NCBI GenBank assembly: GCA_964019335.1
Contig: OZ025678.1
Location: 186,001 to 250,000 of the forward strand
Direction of reading: 5' to 3'
Length of the DNA: 64,000 nt
Source of the DNA: Diplonema japonicum
Lineage: Eukaryota > Euglenozoa > Diplonemea > Diplonemida > Diplonemidae
This document shows positions 41,635-51,040 of the stretch, piece after piece; position 1 is the stretch's first letter; the number at the start of each line of letters is the position of its first letter. The position numbers were made by a program, and so were the translations under genes. Below the pieces are notes generated by a model. It saw only the letters and a program-made list of their open reading frames with translations, did no database searches and was not told the origin of the DNA.

Positions 41635-42306
41635 ATGTCCGGTGAAGAGTCGGGTGATGAACTTGAAGATTTGCAGTTCGTGATGGTGACAGTGGAAATA
41701 TCCAGCGACGCAGCGAGGGTGTTGTTGGAAAGATGCGAATGGTGCGTGGAGGAGGCGATAGAGTGGTACTTCAGCGGAGAGGTCAGCAGAGAGGAACTGG
41801 AGCTTGAGGCCTCGAGACAGCTGAAGGGAAAAGTCCCAGCCTGCCAGTTCTACTGGAACGGTAGATGCCCCAATGGCGAAAAATGCCTTCTCAGCCATGG
41901 CGATGGCAACCACACTTCCGAGCCTACGGGCGTAGAACTCTTCACCCGTGACACGAATTCGATGGACTTCCATGAATTGCTAGAATTGGGAGATTCTATG
42001 GGGCATGTTCCAACCCCTCTGGACACCTCTGTAAAATCCAGGCTCCGGACAGTGACGCTGGCTCAGGCTAAAATCCACATAGAGAACTGCCCGATATGCA
42101 TAGAGCAAGTAGGCCGTGGTACTGTGCTTACCGAGCTGCCTTGCTCGCACGCCTTTCACACCTCGTGTATTGGGAAATGGTTTGAAGGGAGCAGAGTGTG
42201 TCCGATCTGCAAGAAGGAGGTTACATTGCCCCCTCTCAGGCCGCCCACCCCACCAAAAATCAAAGAACGTAATTTATGGGGTTTGAAGAGGAAATGTAAA
42301 ACATGA
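41635..42306 (+). CDS. UBA-like / CCCH zinc finger / RING-H2 protein, probable E3 ubiquitin ligase
   Basis: The 223-aa product has an N-terminal UBA-like helical segment (SSDAARVLLERCEWCVEEAIEWYFSG), a CCCH finger near residues 65-85 (C-x7-C-x5-C-x3-H: CQFYWNGRCPNGEKCLLSHG) and a RING-H2 finger at about 148-195 (CPICIEQ, CSHAFHTSC, CPICKKE). UBA-like domains bind ubiquitin, CCCH fingers often bind RNA, and RING-H2 fingers recruit an E2. Together they suggest an RNA- or ubiquitin-linked E3 ligase. The ATG at 41635 is the first ATG after an A-rich leader. No intron is evident. Confidence 0.88.
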   Translation: MSGEESGDELEDLQFVMVTVEISSDAARVLLERCEWCVEEAIEWYFSGEVSREELELEASRQLKGKVPACQFYWNGRCPNGEKCLLSHGDGNHTSEPTGVELFTRDTNSMDFHELLELGDSMGHVPTPLDTSVKSRLRTVTLAQAKIHIENCPICIEQVGRGTVLTELPCSHAFHTSCIGKWFEGSRVCPICKKEVTLPPLRPPTPPKIKERNLWGLKRKCKT

Positions 42307-42395
42307 CGCTGCGGAAAAAAAAAAAAAAAAAAAATGCACTTTATTTATTATTATTATTTTGCCACAGGCACTGCTTCCGCTTTAGTCTGCTTGGG

Positions 42396-42451
<56 letters not shown>

Positions 42452-42690
42452 CCCTTCACTTTTTCTTGCTCTCGTGGCTAAAACGTGAGTCGTAAGAAAT
42501 CTTTTTTTTTCTCCCTTCTCTCATCAACGAGTCACCATGTTTGGCATGTGGTGGATTGTGTGTGTATTTCCGGAAAGGAAAAAAAAAATAAAAATGGGTT
42601 TGCCCCCCCCCCCCCCCCCCCCCGCCTTTTTTCTCTCTGTTCGATATCTCTTATTTTATTCATATAGGGGGTGTACCAAAAGAAAAACTT

Positions 42691-42721
<31 letters not shown>

Positions 42722-42807
42722 CATATCCACTCTCTTTCCTTTTCATTCTTGCCCTCGTTATGATTCCTATCCCTAACACTCTGTCTCTCCCTCTCCGCCT
42801 CTATTCC

Positions 42808-42840
<33 letters not shown>

Positions 42841-42983
42841 CAATGCTTAAGTTTTTTCTTCACCTCTGTCGATATATTAAAAAAAAAAAATATGTAAAGC
42901 TTATTGGTAGGTATGGTATGTGTATTCCATCCCCTTCAGGGGGGGTGGGGGTGTCTTCTAGTACCCTTATGCAACTTGAGCGG

Positions 42984-43024
<41 letters not shown>

Positions 43025-43140
43025 TATTTTTGGGTTGTTGCTATATTCCTTTTCCCTCCTATTTTCTTAACACCGCGGGCCTCTAACACCCCATAAGCTC
43101 TCAAATAGTTAGATGTGCCAGCCGGGGGGGGGGGGGGATA
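42307..43140. other. Extreme homopolymer spacer
   Basis: No gene is seen. It includes a T-run of more than 50 bases (42398-42450), C-runs near 42603-42623, A-runs near 42693-42721, 42813-42840 and 42986-43022 and a G-run at 43124-43137. Open frames here are homopolymer-coded. Confidence 0.6.
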
Positions 43141-43141
43141 G

Positions 43142-43695
43142 GGGGGGTCACATGGTCCTAAAAAACGTGGTTAAACGTGAAAAAAAAAGGTTTTTTAAGA
43201 ATTTTCCCCTAAGGTAAAAAAAAACCGCCCAATACCCTCCAAATTAACCAAAAAATCAAAATTCGCGTTTGGTACCTGAAATATTTGCAAAAACAAACTA
43301 CATCCTAACCTCGGGAAAATGATAGATATTCATCAGAAATGCCGCGCAAAACACAGAAAAGTTCACAGTCGGACAATGTAAGACAGTACTCTGCCGTTCA
43401 AACGGTAGCGGCATCCTAAAGAGCCGCGTTCAAAGGGTGGAACAAACCATGGTCAAATTCTAAAGTTTTCAGAAAACTCAGAAACTACAGGGGAGACAAC
43501 AGGCCAGGTACCAAACCGTGGTCACCAGTTTTAAAAATGCAAAATAATGCCTTGTAGGTGCCCAAAAATGAAAAGTACCGGGCGGAAATCGATTTCTTGG
43601 TCGAGAAAGGGGTGTTTTTCATGGTTTAAGCGGCTCCAGTGTTCTGCATTTCCGAATTTGAAAAAACCCACTTTACCACCCCCATGTGACCCCCC
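43142..43695. mobile_element. 0.55-kb inverted-repeat element
   Basis: GGGGGGTCACATGG at the left and CCATGTGACCCCCC at the right are perfect inverted repeats of 14 bases. TA occurs next to both ends, a possible target-site duplication. The interior is ordinary-complexity non-coding DNA without a transposase. Its right end abuts the foldback element that follows. Confidence 0.5.
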
Positions 43696-43873
43696 TAGGG
43701 CTATGCTGGCATGGAAACGCGTTTCCATGCATTTTTTGAAAAAAAGGGAAACAGAAACGGATACGGAAACGGAAACGTTTCCTTAAGAAGGAAGCCGTTT
43801 CCATAAGAATTTTGAAAAGTATGGAAACGGGAACGGAAACGGAAACGTTTCCTGCCAGCATAGCCCTAGGGGG
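43692..43873. mobile_element. Foldback element, family TAGGGCTATGCTGGCA, copy 2
   Basis: CCCCTAGGGCTATGCTGGCA and its exact reverse complement bound about 140 bases made largely of GGAAAC/CGGAAA repeats and their complement GTTTCC, so much of the unit can pair with itself. The ends match those of the element at 33830. Confidence 0.65.
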
Positions 43874-44670
43874 GGGGGGGAGAAAAAGAAGAAGGAAAAA
43901 AAAAGAAAAGAAAAACCTTACTTCTTTGCCAACGAAACAAAAAATAAAGTACGAACGCGGAATATTTCTGTACCTTTTTCCTTTTTTTGGGGGGGGGATG
44001 CATATTTTACAAGATTATTACCTTGCCTTTTATTTTATGTGTGCCAAAACAAAACAAAACAAAGAAGAGAACTACCATTGGCAGCGCAGCTTGCTTTTAT
44101 ATAAAAAAAGGGGGGGAGCTACCTTAGTGCTAGTGTGCACAAAATAAACACTCAAAAAGATTTTTTTGAACCCCTTTTCTAAAGGAAAAAAAAAAGAAAA
44201 ATAAAAAAAAAGAAAAAGAAAAATAAAAAAAAGCCCAGAGAAACAACGTATCGAGCAGCCCTGGTTCCCCAGCTTCCGAATATTGTTGGTTTTGTTTTTT
44301 TCTGCCTTTTTTCGCGCTAGGCTTCTTGTAGTAGTTTGCACGTGGTCCTCCCCCCGCCCACGACGCGCTTCGCACTTTGCCCTGTTTAAAAAAAAAAAAA
44401 AAAAATCCCGAACAGAAAGGTTCAATGTGGCACCTTAACTGGGGAAAAGGGGGGGGGAGAAAAAAACAAGAGAGAAAAACCAGATCGTAAAGTAAAAACT
44501 GGGTCCCTCCCCCCCCTTTTTTTTTAAAAAAAAGGTTTATTTGAGAGAAAATCTATGGGCTTCTCATTCCTCTTGCCGTTTCACTTACCCTTTTCATTCC
44601 CCCCTCCCCCCCCTTAAAAAAAACCCCCCCTCCTCGTTCCTCTTTTTATTTTATATTTTATTATTATTTC
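43874..44670. other. Spacer, no gene seen
   Basis: A-, T-, G- and C-runs with mixed stretches at 43920-44160 and 44240-44390. No gene was recognised. A pyrimidine tract from about 44560 leads to the next gene. Confidence 0.5.
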
Positions 44671-44672
44671 AG
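44671..44672 (+). promoter_or_regulatory. Probable trans-splice acceptor before the ORC6-like gene
   Basis: A T-rich tract (TTATTATTATTTCAG) ends six bases before the ATG at 44679. There is little room for any other leader sequence. Confidence 0.5.
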
Positions 44673-44678
44673 TAAAGC

Positions 44679-45473
44679 ATGAACATCGACCAATGCGCAA
44701 GCCGGCTGGGGGTGAAGGACCCTAAAGCGGTTAAAAGGGCTAGGAAAATACTCAGAAAGCTCGACGATTACCACAGTAATGTAAAGCTACCTTGCTCTTC
44801 AGCGCGGGATGCTGCTTGTTTGTACATAAGCTGTAAACTCCACGGCGAACCAATGGACACTGGGAGAATAGCTAGATATAGCGGTGCGGGGGAGGGGGAT
44901 TTCATGAAAACGGCCACCGTAATCCAAAATTTAGTAAAAGTGAAGATTCCCGAAATAAAGGTCTCGGACCTATGTGAGCGATACGGAGGGAAGGCGGAGG
45001 GTGCCCCCACAGCGATGTACCTCACTACAGAAGTCACCGATCTCCTGACTCTTTTTCGTTCCAGATGTCCAGGTGCATCCTTGTCAAGCATCCACACCTG
45101 TGCGGCACTCTACCTCATCTGGGTAAGAGATGCTCCTAAAAAACTCACTGAACATATTTCGGAAAAAGAAATGTCACTCCAGTCGCACTCTGATCTTCCC
45201 CGTTTCAAGGACACCTTGGATTTAATAGAAACCACTGTACCAGAGGTCCATGAGTATACCGTGACTGACACGGTGGTAGAGGAGAAGAAGAAAAAAAAGA
45301 AGGATGTCCCCCGAGGCAAACCGAAACGCCGCTTAGAAGAACCGACCGCGACAGCCAGCGAGGCAAAACGACCCCGGAACCTGCCCCCTCTTTTAAAGAC
45401 CCTCCCTGAGCCGGCCGCACCGACTGTACAACCGAAAATCACCGGTTTTCTGAAACCGGAGACTGAGAAATGA
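44679..45473 (+). CDS. ORC6-like protein with TFIIB/cyclin-like fold and C-terminal PIP-like box
   Basis: The 264-aa protein opens with CASRLGVKDPKAVKRARKIL followed by CSSARDAACLYISCKLHGEP and RIARYSG, the pattern of the first cyclin-like domain of ORC6, a subunit of the origin recognition complex with a TFIIB-like fold. A second helical domain covers about residues 100-190 (SSIHTCAALYLIW). The tail has a Lys-rich stretch, a second basic patch and, near residues 251-258, QPKITGFL, which fits a PCNA-interacting (PIP) box. It would act in replication licensing in the nucleus. TFIIB or a Brf-type factor is the main alternative, but the N-terminal zinc ribbon of those is absent. The acceptor-like CAG sits six bases upstream of the ATG. 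Confidence 0.6.
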   Translation: MNIDQCASRLGVKDPKAVKRARKILRKLDDYHSNVKLPCSSARDAACLYISCKLHGEPMDTGRIARYSGAGEGDFMKTATVIQNLVKVKIPEIKVSDLCERYGGKAEGAPTAMYLTTEVTDLLTLFRSRCPGASLSSIHTCAALYLIWVRDAPKKLTEHISEKEMSLQSHSDLPRFKDTLDLIETTVPEVHEYTVTDTVVEEKKKKKKDVPRGKPKRRLEEPTATASEAKRPRNLPPLLKTLPEPAAPTVQPKITGFLKPETEK

Positions 45474-45688
45474 GAAAGTGTGGGGTCTGATTTTTTTTAT
45501 TTTTATTTTTTTTGTCCCTCCCCTTTAAAAAAAACACAAGAATAATGTACGTATTGTTATCCCAAATAGAATATGTAGTTTGTTTTCCCCCATTTTTCTT
45601 TTTTTTAAAAAAAAATTTAAAAAAAAAAAAAAAAAAAGAAATTCAACAGGGGTGAGCAGCGAACAGCACAAAACACAAACATACCAAT

Positions 45689-47357
45689 ATGTTTTCCTCT
45701 ATAAAAGGAAGCATCCAAGGCGCGGGGAGCAAGGTATTGGGAACCGACGAGGAGCTCAAGGCGTTGAAAAAGGAAAACGCGGAATTGATGAGGATCCTCG
45801 GCGAGGTGAGGCCCGGGATGGGCGCGGAGAGGGTCCGCAAGCTGGTCGAAGAAAAGGCCGCCTTCCACTCCAAACAACGAAGGGCCATGATAGACATAGT
45901 CGACACAACAACAGAAAAGCTCGTCAACGTTATCCACGGAAACTCCTTACTGAACAAGGCAGAGGCCACAATTAAATCCCACTTCTACGACAAGACCGGC
46001 GATACAATCGGAGCACTGGAGAGCAATATTGAGTGGAAAACAAAATGGAAACCATTGGGATCGAAAATGACCTGCCAGCGTCTGAACCCGCCGCAAGAAT
46101 TGACGGTGGAATTCGGTCGCAACATGCGGCTTTTATTCTTCGAGCTCGACGAGAACTTTCTCAACGCTGCGTCGTACGGTGCCACACCAAAACCGGTTTC
46201 CGAGGCGAGAGCACAATGGGATCTCGCAAACCAATTAAACCCGGTGAAATGGAGGTTCACGATGCTCCCTATTCGACTCCGACAAGCGGAACAACGGCTT
46301 TCACTGTACATTGGTTCGGACCCGTCAGACACAAAGATTGTTCTGAATGCGAACGCTGCCACGTCGAGCGTGTTGAAGTCACTTCCATGGGAGGTCGGCG
46401 ACAGAATAATTATTTTCGACATCGACTACGACGCCACAAAAAACGCCTGCGATTGGTTAAAGCGCAACAAGGGCGTTGAAACGATTGAGGTCAAGCTTAC
46501 ACTCCCCATGACCGATGACGAGATCATCGCTACAACGAAAAAATCTCTCGATCAGCTTTCCACCACGAACCCACCCATGCCGGTCCTCGCCAACTTCTGC
46601 CATGTTACATCGAAATCCGCTCGAATCTTCCCTGCAAAACGTCTTACAAAGCTTTTCCACTCTTACGGGATTTCTGTAATGTGCGATGGCGCGCAGGCAG
46701 CGGGGCATCTTGACATCAACGTTGCGGACATTGGTGCCGATTGGTATCTCGGTACAGTTCATAAATGGCTTTACTCCTGTCAAGGTGTTGGGTTTCTGGT
46801 CACACAGCCGCATAAGCAGGCTTGTACATTCCCGTTGACCGTGTCGTACTTTGATGGCCAGGGGTATCAGAAGGAATTTCAGTATTACGGTTTGCAAGAT
46901 TTCTCGACATGGTGCAGTGTATTGGATGCGCTCGACTTCGTCGAAAAAGTTTGCGGTGGGATGGCAAACGTCCGTAAATACTGCCGCGAACAGGCTCAGA
47001 AGTGCGTTGCCATCCTTGCAAAGGAATGGGGCACACAACCTCTTCAAGGTACTCAAGAATATTACGGGAACATGCCCATCATGCCTCTGCCCAAAGCCGA
47101 CAACGCCGACGGGACCATGGCAGGAAAGGTCATGGGTTACCTTATGACCAGGCACAACATCACGGCTTTCCTGCTTGTGGCTGACATCAAGGGTGTCCCT
47201 ACACTTTGTATTCGATGCACGTGCCAGATCTACACTGACGAGAGCGATTGGATTCGTCTGGCACAGGCGATCAGCCAGCTGAACGGAAATTACGGCACGT
47301 TGAAGGTCATTGCTGAATTAGGTATTCTGCCCGACTCTGTTTCTGCCATGATTTCAT

Positions 47358-47359
<2 letters not shown>
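45689..47359 (+). CDS. PLP-dependent class V aminotransferase fold enzyme (isopenicillin-N-epimerase-like)
   Basis: The C-terminal about 400 residues have the class V features: LNAASYGATPKPV for substrate and phosphate contacts, VMCDGAQAAGHLDIN with the Asp that binds the PLP ring nitrogen, and the Schiff-base Lys at about residue 359 in GTVHKWLYSCQGVGFLV. The order of motifs is like isopenicillin-N epimerase and cysteine-desulfurase relatives; the substrate is not determined. The first about 140 residues are an extension with a coiled-coil region (EELKALKKENAELMRILGEV) not found in the usual enzyme, total 556 aa. The ATG at 45689 is the first after an A-rich leader. A T-run of 54 follows the stop. 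Confidence 0.85.
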
Positions 47360-47411
<52 letters not shown>

Positions 47412-48056
47412 CGGCCTTATGTGTGGAAATTTTCTTGTGATGCGTTTTTTTTTTTTAATATATATTTGGGGGAATTTCTAAATAGGGGGGGGGGGATCAA
47501 ATTTGTGCCCTGGTAGACCCAGAGTGTGATGCGGGTTTTTTGCACAAATTTGTTCCCCCCCCCCCTATTTAGAAAAAAATCCACAAAAACAACAATAAGA
47601 AAGAAGAAAATTACTTTTTTTTCTCTCCTTTTTTTTCTTTGGGCCGAGGTGCGCCCCCCTGTAATCAAGTAGACTGTCCCTGCAGTTACTTGTACGCCAG
47701 TGTTTCTCTTCACTCTTAATACACCATTTTTACTTGTTTTTCATTCTTCTTTTTCAAGGGTAAGATGGTGCGATGGTGCTCCGCATTAAAGACACGACGC
47801 GGAATGCAGAAGAAGCTACAGCTAGGCCGAGGTGCGCGTAGACTGCTTGTGCAGGTGCCACCTTTATCTCTTAAATATTCTTTATTTAATTAGGGGTTGT
47901 CCTCAAGTGGGATTTGCCCTTAAGCAAATCCTTTTAGCAACATACGTTCCCGATGACACGGAAAAGAAAGTTACTCAAAAAGTCAGAGATTTTTTAGAGG
48001 CAAGACGTTCTTCTTTTTTTTTTTGTCCCCCCATTCCATTTTTTTCCAACGTGCTT

Positions 48057-48091
<35 letters not shown>

Positions 48092-48224
48092 AAAATATAT
48101 CCCCCCTTTTTCTCCCATATCTTTATTGGGGTAAGTTCTTTTTTTTTTTTCTTTGTTTTTAAAAAAAAAAAAAAAAAAAAACTAAAAGGCACCCAACACA
48201 AAAAAAAAAAAAAAGAAAAAAAAA
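47360..48224. other. Spacer with a very long T-run and short repeats
   Basis: The T-run right after the stop is more than 50 bases. GGCCGAGGTGCGC occurs at 47642 and again at 47825, each followed by GTAGACTG and TGCAG. At 47894-47930 is a third copy of the CTCAAGTGGGATTTGCCC repeat, here able to form a GGATTTGC/GCAAATCC hairpin. No gene is seen. Confidence 0.4.
47475..47574. mobile_element. 100-base foldback element with 34-base inverted repeats
   Basis: TTTCTAAATA, eleven G, ATCAAATTTGTGC at the left is mirrored by GCACAAATTTGTT, eleven C, TATTTAGAAA at the right, with one mismatch. A 32-base loop separates the arms. No coding capacity. Confidence 0.6.
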
Positions 48225-49082
48225 ATGAAAGAGGTAATGTGTGTGGGCCTGGTGTTGATGGTGCTGGTGTACAGGCAGCACATGGCTCAGAAGGAGATTG
48301 ACCGTCAGGTTGGTGAGCTGACAAAGGAAATAGTAATGTTGACCCGGGATTTTGATGAACCGCAAGTGACGCAAGATAAGCCAACACCACCGAATGCGCA
48401 GGAACTCACAAAGGGAGAATCTGTTGATTTTTTCCATCAACCGATTCTGTTCCCGGATGAGAAAAGCTTGGGGAGGGAATTCCAACTCGAGGGCAAACAC
48501 GAAGCAGTCCTAATCGGCCCTGGCGCCAATAAAGTAGCAACGAATCTGGTCAAACAATGGACCATAGCACAGAAAATCTTCGTTAAGGACGCCACCATCT
48601 CCGACGACTTCAGATTACATTTGGGTTCTGAACGTTGGGGTAAAATCCTTATTCACAAGCCCGACCTTGTCCCCTCACAAACCCCAATGCTGGACGTGCT
48701 GTGGTTTAATCTTTACAGCACTAAACCTGTTGAGGCTGCTGGTGCTGCCGGTTCGCAATGGTCGTCTTTTCCTGAAATGGTGTGGATGGGGGAAAAAAAA
48801 AAAAAAAAATGTTCAGATGGAACAAATACGCTACTGGATGCCCAAGGTACGGATAGCCTCGCAATTCATCGTGACTGACTTACATTCTAAGACAGACGAG
48901 CCCGCACTGGCTCAGCTTGTGGTGGCGCAAGTCGAGCGGGAGGTATGATACAGAAGTTTTTTTTTTTTTTTTTTTTTTTTTTTGTAAAAACCCCTCTTTT
49001 CCAGTATGGTCTGTTCAAAGCGGTCTCACAAACCACTGACGGTTACACGGTTTATATGTGGCGGGTGCATAGAATGTTTTGA
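48225..49082 (+). CDS. Unknown protein with N-terminal hydrophobic anchor, two mini-introns
   Basis: Three exons (48225-48779, 48817-48942, 49005-49082) give 252 aa. Intron 1 is only 37 nt (48780-48816, GTGTGGATGGGGG, an A-run, TGTTCAG); intron 2 is 62 nt (48943-49004, GTATGA, a T-run, TTCCAG). Both fall between codons and join frames smoothly, while the unspliced frame runs through poly-Lys. The N-terminus is a short hydrophobic segment (VMCVGLVLMVLVY), likely a signal anchor. The body has alpha/beta character (HEAVLIGPGANKVATNLVKQ, GKILIHKPDL, ASQFIVTDLHS). I do not recognise the family. The final exon ends YMWRVHRMF. Confidence 0.75.
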
Positions 49083-49297
49083 GATCCCCCCCCCCCCCCC
49101 CCCTCTAATTATGGTTCTTCATGTTTAATTAAACCTTAACAAAAAAAAATTGTTTATTTTTTTTTTTCACACACCCATTTTTGATTAATCTTTTAAACAA
49201 ACAAACAACAATTATTATTTTTTTTTTTTAATCCTTAAATTTTTCAATAATAAATACAAAAAGGCAAAAAGAAGAAGAAGAAAAAAAAAATGCACCA

Positions 49298-50866
49298 ATG
49301 CCATTACGGCCAGTAACTCTATATGGCCACAAAAGAGTGCTGCCATACATCAGGACAGGCCACAACGAGGCAAATGTAAGCCATGAATTCAGTCCAAATT
49401 CCCTACCGAGTAAAGCATCTTCCAGCGATGTGACAAAACTAATCTACGATACGTATCTAAAGCCGTACATGGTGGTTAAAGGTGGGTACAAAGTACTTAA
49501 TGTGAAACAAAAACAATATTTAATGTATAGAATAATGCAAGATCTGAAGAAACTAAAAAGCAACGGCTGCACGGTGGGTGTGGCGTGCTATGAGAACACA
49601 GCGAAGTTCCAGTCGTGGTTCGGGAGTGTTAAAGGCGTACAAGATGTGATGTCAATGATGAAAACAGATGCGATAATGCCGACAAAGTGGGTCTTCGATT
49701 CCCTCCTCACTGCACATTCAAAATCAAAAGACATCGAAGGCTGGAAGATTTCTCGAAAACAGATGAGCCGTGCTGGTATCCCTCCAACCACCACAACCTA
49801 CAACAGTGCATTATATTGCAACCAAGCAAGACCTGACATTCGGCAATCTGACGTTGAAAAAAACGCATTTTCGATATACGAAGCTATGATGGCTGATGGT
49901 GTCAAACCAAATTACACAACCCTCCGCGCGTTGCTCGCATCGTGTCGATCTTTTAAAACTGGTTCAAAGGTGGTTCGAATTTTTGAGGAGAAGCATAAAA
50001 TCATAGCGGGTAACACAAATATCTCCCTTCTCAGGGCTTGCCGGTGGAAAGGAGAGCTCACCGAGGCATTCCGTGTTCATAAATCGCTTTTAGAATCCGG
50101 GCACAACACATCAGAAGCCTGGAACGCTTTGGTAATGGTTGCAAAATGCAAGGGGATCAAACCAGTTGAAGAAATTCTGCGAAACATGAGCTTATCTGGA
50201 ATCTCTCCTGGGGTTGTGACATATTCTATAATCATTGAAACAATTGCGATTGCGATTCAGAGCAACAACGTTGAACCGTTTTCAACTGTACAAGAAGCGG
50301 TGAAACGTGCAGAGCTGTACTTTGCTTCAGCAGACGCCAATGGGTTTGGTCTTGAAAGGATGCTTTACGACGCATTGAGCTCTGTCTACACTGTTGCAGG
50401 TGAACGGCAGGCGTTGTACGCTTTGGAAGCAAAGCTCAGCCATGTTAAAATACCTCTCTCGTCTCACTTTGAACAAAATCTCCTCGCCATTGAGTCCCAC
50501 GGTGCGCCGATTATCCGGCAAAAATATTTAGATGAAACCGACGATGGAAATGAACCAGAACCCAGCCCGCCCTCTAATATACCCGTGAAAAAGAGGAACA
50601 AAACTGTTATTCACAAACCGGTGCGGGTTCGGAAGAAAGCCGACAGCCTCACGTCTATGCTGACGGGGCAGGCTTCTGAGACACCAGCTCCTCTGGTTGA
50701 CAGTCGGCCAACGTTGGACAGCGTCTTGTCAAGACACTTCCGGGACTTGGAGGAACCGCGGGTGAAGCCTGTTGATAACATCATTCCGAGCACTGTGCAC
50801 CATGATGAAACGAAAACGAGAACTGAAATGCTTAAGATTTTGACTGAAGCCATACAAAGGGCGTGA
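49298..50866 (+). CDS. Pentatricopeptide repeat (PPR) protein (522 aa)
   Basis: The N-terminus is basic and hydroxylated (MPLRPVTLYGHKRVLPYI), suiting mitochondrial import. From about residue 120 there are several PPR-type units (AIMPTKWVFDSLLTAHSKSK, GIPPTTTTYNSALYC, GVKPNYTTLRALLASCRS, GISPGVVTYSIIIETIAIAI). PPR proteins bind organellar RNA and act in its processing or translation. The C-terminal 110 residues are disordered and basic. An earlier ATG at 49290 is out of frame and opens a short uORF overlapping this start. I chose 49298 because it opens the full frame. The target RNA is unknown. Confidence 0.85.
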   Translation: MPLRPVTLYGHKRVLPYIRTGHNEANVSHEFSPNSLPSKASSSDVTKLIYDTYLKPYMVVKGGYKVLNVKQKQYLMYRIMQDLKKLKSNGCTVGVACYENTAKFQSWFGSVKGVQDVMSMMKTDAIMPTKWVFDSLLTAHSKSKDIEGWKISRKQMSRAGIPPTTTTYNSALYCNQARPDIRQSDVEKNAFSIYEAMMADGVKPNYTTLRALLASCRSFKTGSKVVRIFEEKHKIIAGNTNISLLRACRWKGELTEAFRVHKSLLESGHNTSEAWNALVMVAKCKGIKPVEEILRNMSLSGISPGVVTYSIIIETIAIAIQSNNVEPFSTVQEAVKRAELYFASADANGFGLERMLYDALSSVYTVAGERQALYALEAKLSHVKIPLSSHFEQNLLAIESHGAPIIRQKYLDETDDGNEPEPSPPSNIPVKKRNKTVIHKPVRVRKKADSLTSMLTGQASETPAPLVDSRPTLDSVLSRHFRDLEEPRVKPVDNIIPSTVHHDETKTRTEMLKILTEAIQRA

Positions 50867-50867
50867 T

Positions 50868-50907
<40 letters not shown>

Positions 50908-50994
50908 CTCTTGTTTCATTGTTACATCCCTGATATTTAAAAAAAAAAAAAAAAGTGGGGTTTGAGAGGGTGTGGAGAGGGGGGGGTGGTGGGG

Positions 50995-51029
<35 letters not shown>

Positions 51030-51040
51030 AGAAAATAATT

